Part shown: positions 32,026-32,092 of the stretch, piece after piece
How the letters are laid out: each line of letters begins with the position of its first letter
How positions within the stretch are numbered: position 1 is the stretch's first letter
From: Flavobacterium sp. A45
GTDB taxonomy: Bacteria; Bacteroidota; Bacteroidia; Flavobacteriales; Flavobacteriaceae
Direction of reading: 5' to 3'
Assembly: GCF_002001005.1 (NCBI RefSeq)
Contig: NZ_MUNX01000066.1
Coordinates: forward strand, 1-32,092
Length of the DNA stretch: 32,092 nt
Made by a program: the position numbers and the translations under genes
The notes under the pieces: model-generated
What the model was told of the DNA's origin: nothing
The model's input: the letters and a program-made list of their open reading frames with translations, nothing else
The model's database searches: none

Positions 32026-32092
32026 TTCAAAACAAAAACTTTAAAATATTGAACTATTACGCAATTTTTTAAGTTAAAATTAAATATATGAT

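Overview
The window looks like chromosomal DNA of a Flavobacterium or a close Flavobacteriaceae relative. It is AT-rich. Many genes are preceded by the Bacteroidota -7 box TAnnTTTG, sometimes with an upstream TTG, and Shine-Dalgarno sequences are scarce. The proteins read as typical flavobacterial products. No phage, transposase, CRISPR array or resistance island is visible; the window is mostly core and housekeeping genes with repeat-rich intergenic DNA.

Layout. 1-6000: a secreted double-NTF2-like protein; then, on the minus strand, a VWA protein and a MoxR/BchI-type AAA+ ATPase; then a compact four-gene minus-strand operon (54-aa basic peptide, 77-aa coiled coil, YchJ/SEC-C protein, META-domain lipoprotein). 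6200-10000: a three-PAS membrane histidine kinase overlapping a stand-alone receiver, tail-to-tail with an unrecognised 182-aa gene whose promoter appears to give a leaderless mRNA. 10000-13000: small genes (81 aa, a J-domain/KTSC fusion, a 72-aa coiled coil) and a TlpA-type thioredoxin lipoprotein split by an in-frame TGA. 13000-20200: tRNA-Tyr, a SIMPL protein and rhomboid protease pair, tandem lipid acyltransferase paralogues, a class-V PLP enzyme, tRNA-Pro, and a phosphohexomutase (GlmM type). 20300-32092: ACP phosphodiesterase and gamma-glutamyltransferase (overlapping), an AlkD-like DNA glycosylase, a ClC transporter with CBS domains, UvrA, a LOG-family nucleotide hydrolase, and a large M1-peptidase-like/outer-membrane-barrel protein without zinc ligands.

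The least ordinary content is (i) the TGA-interrupted TlpA gene, (ii) several intergenic repeat types: a hairpin family with a conserved frame and variable core (two copies), a long palindrome, a structured island near 10.1 kb, and phased octamer arrays of consensus NNNCTRAG in three gaps, and (iii) the apparently dead M1-like barrel protein. I found no clear new multi-gene defence or metabolic system. The best candidates for undescribed function are the small-protein operon at 4.4-5.9 kb and the repeat families. All assignments come from reading the sequence; no database search was run.
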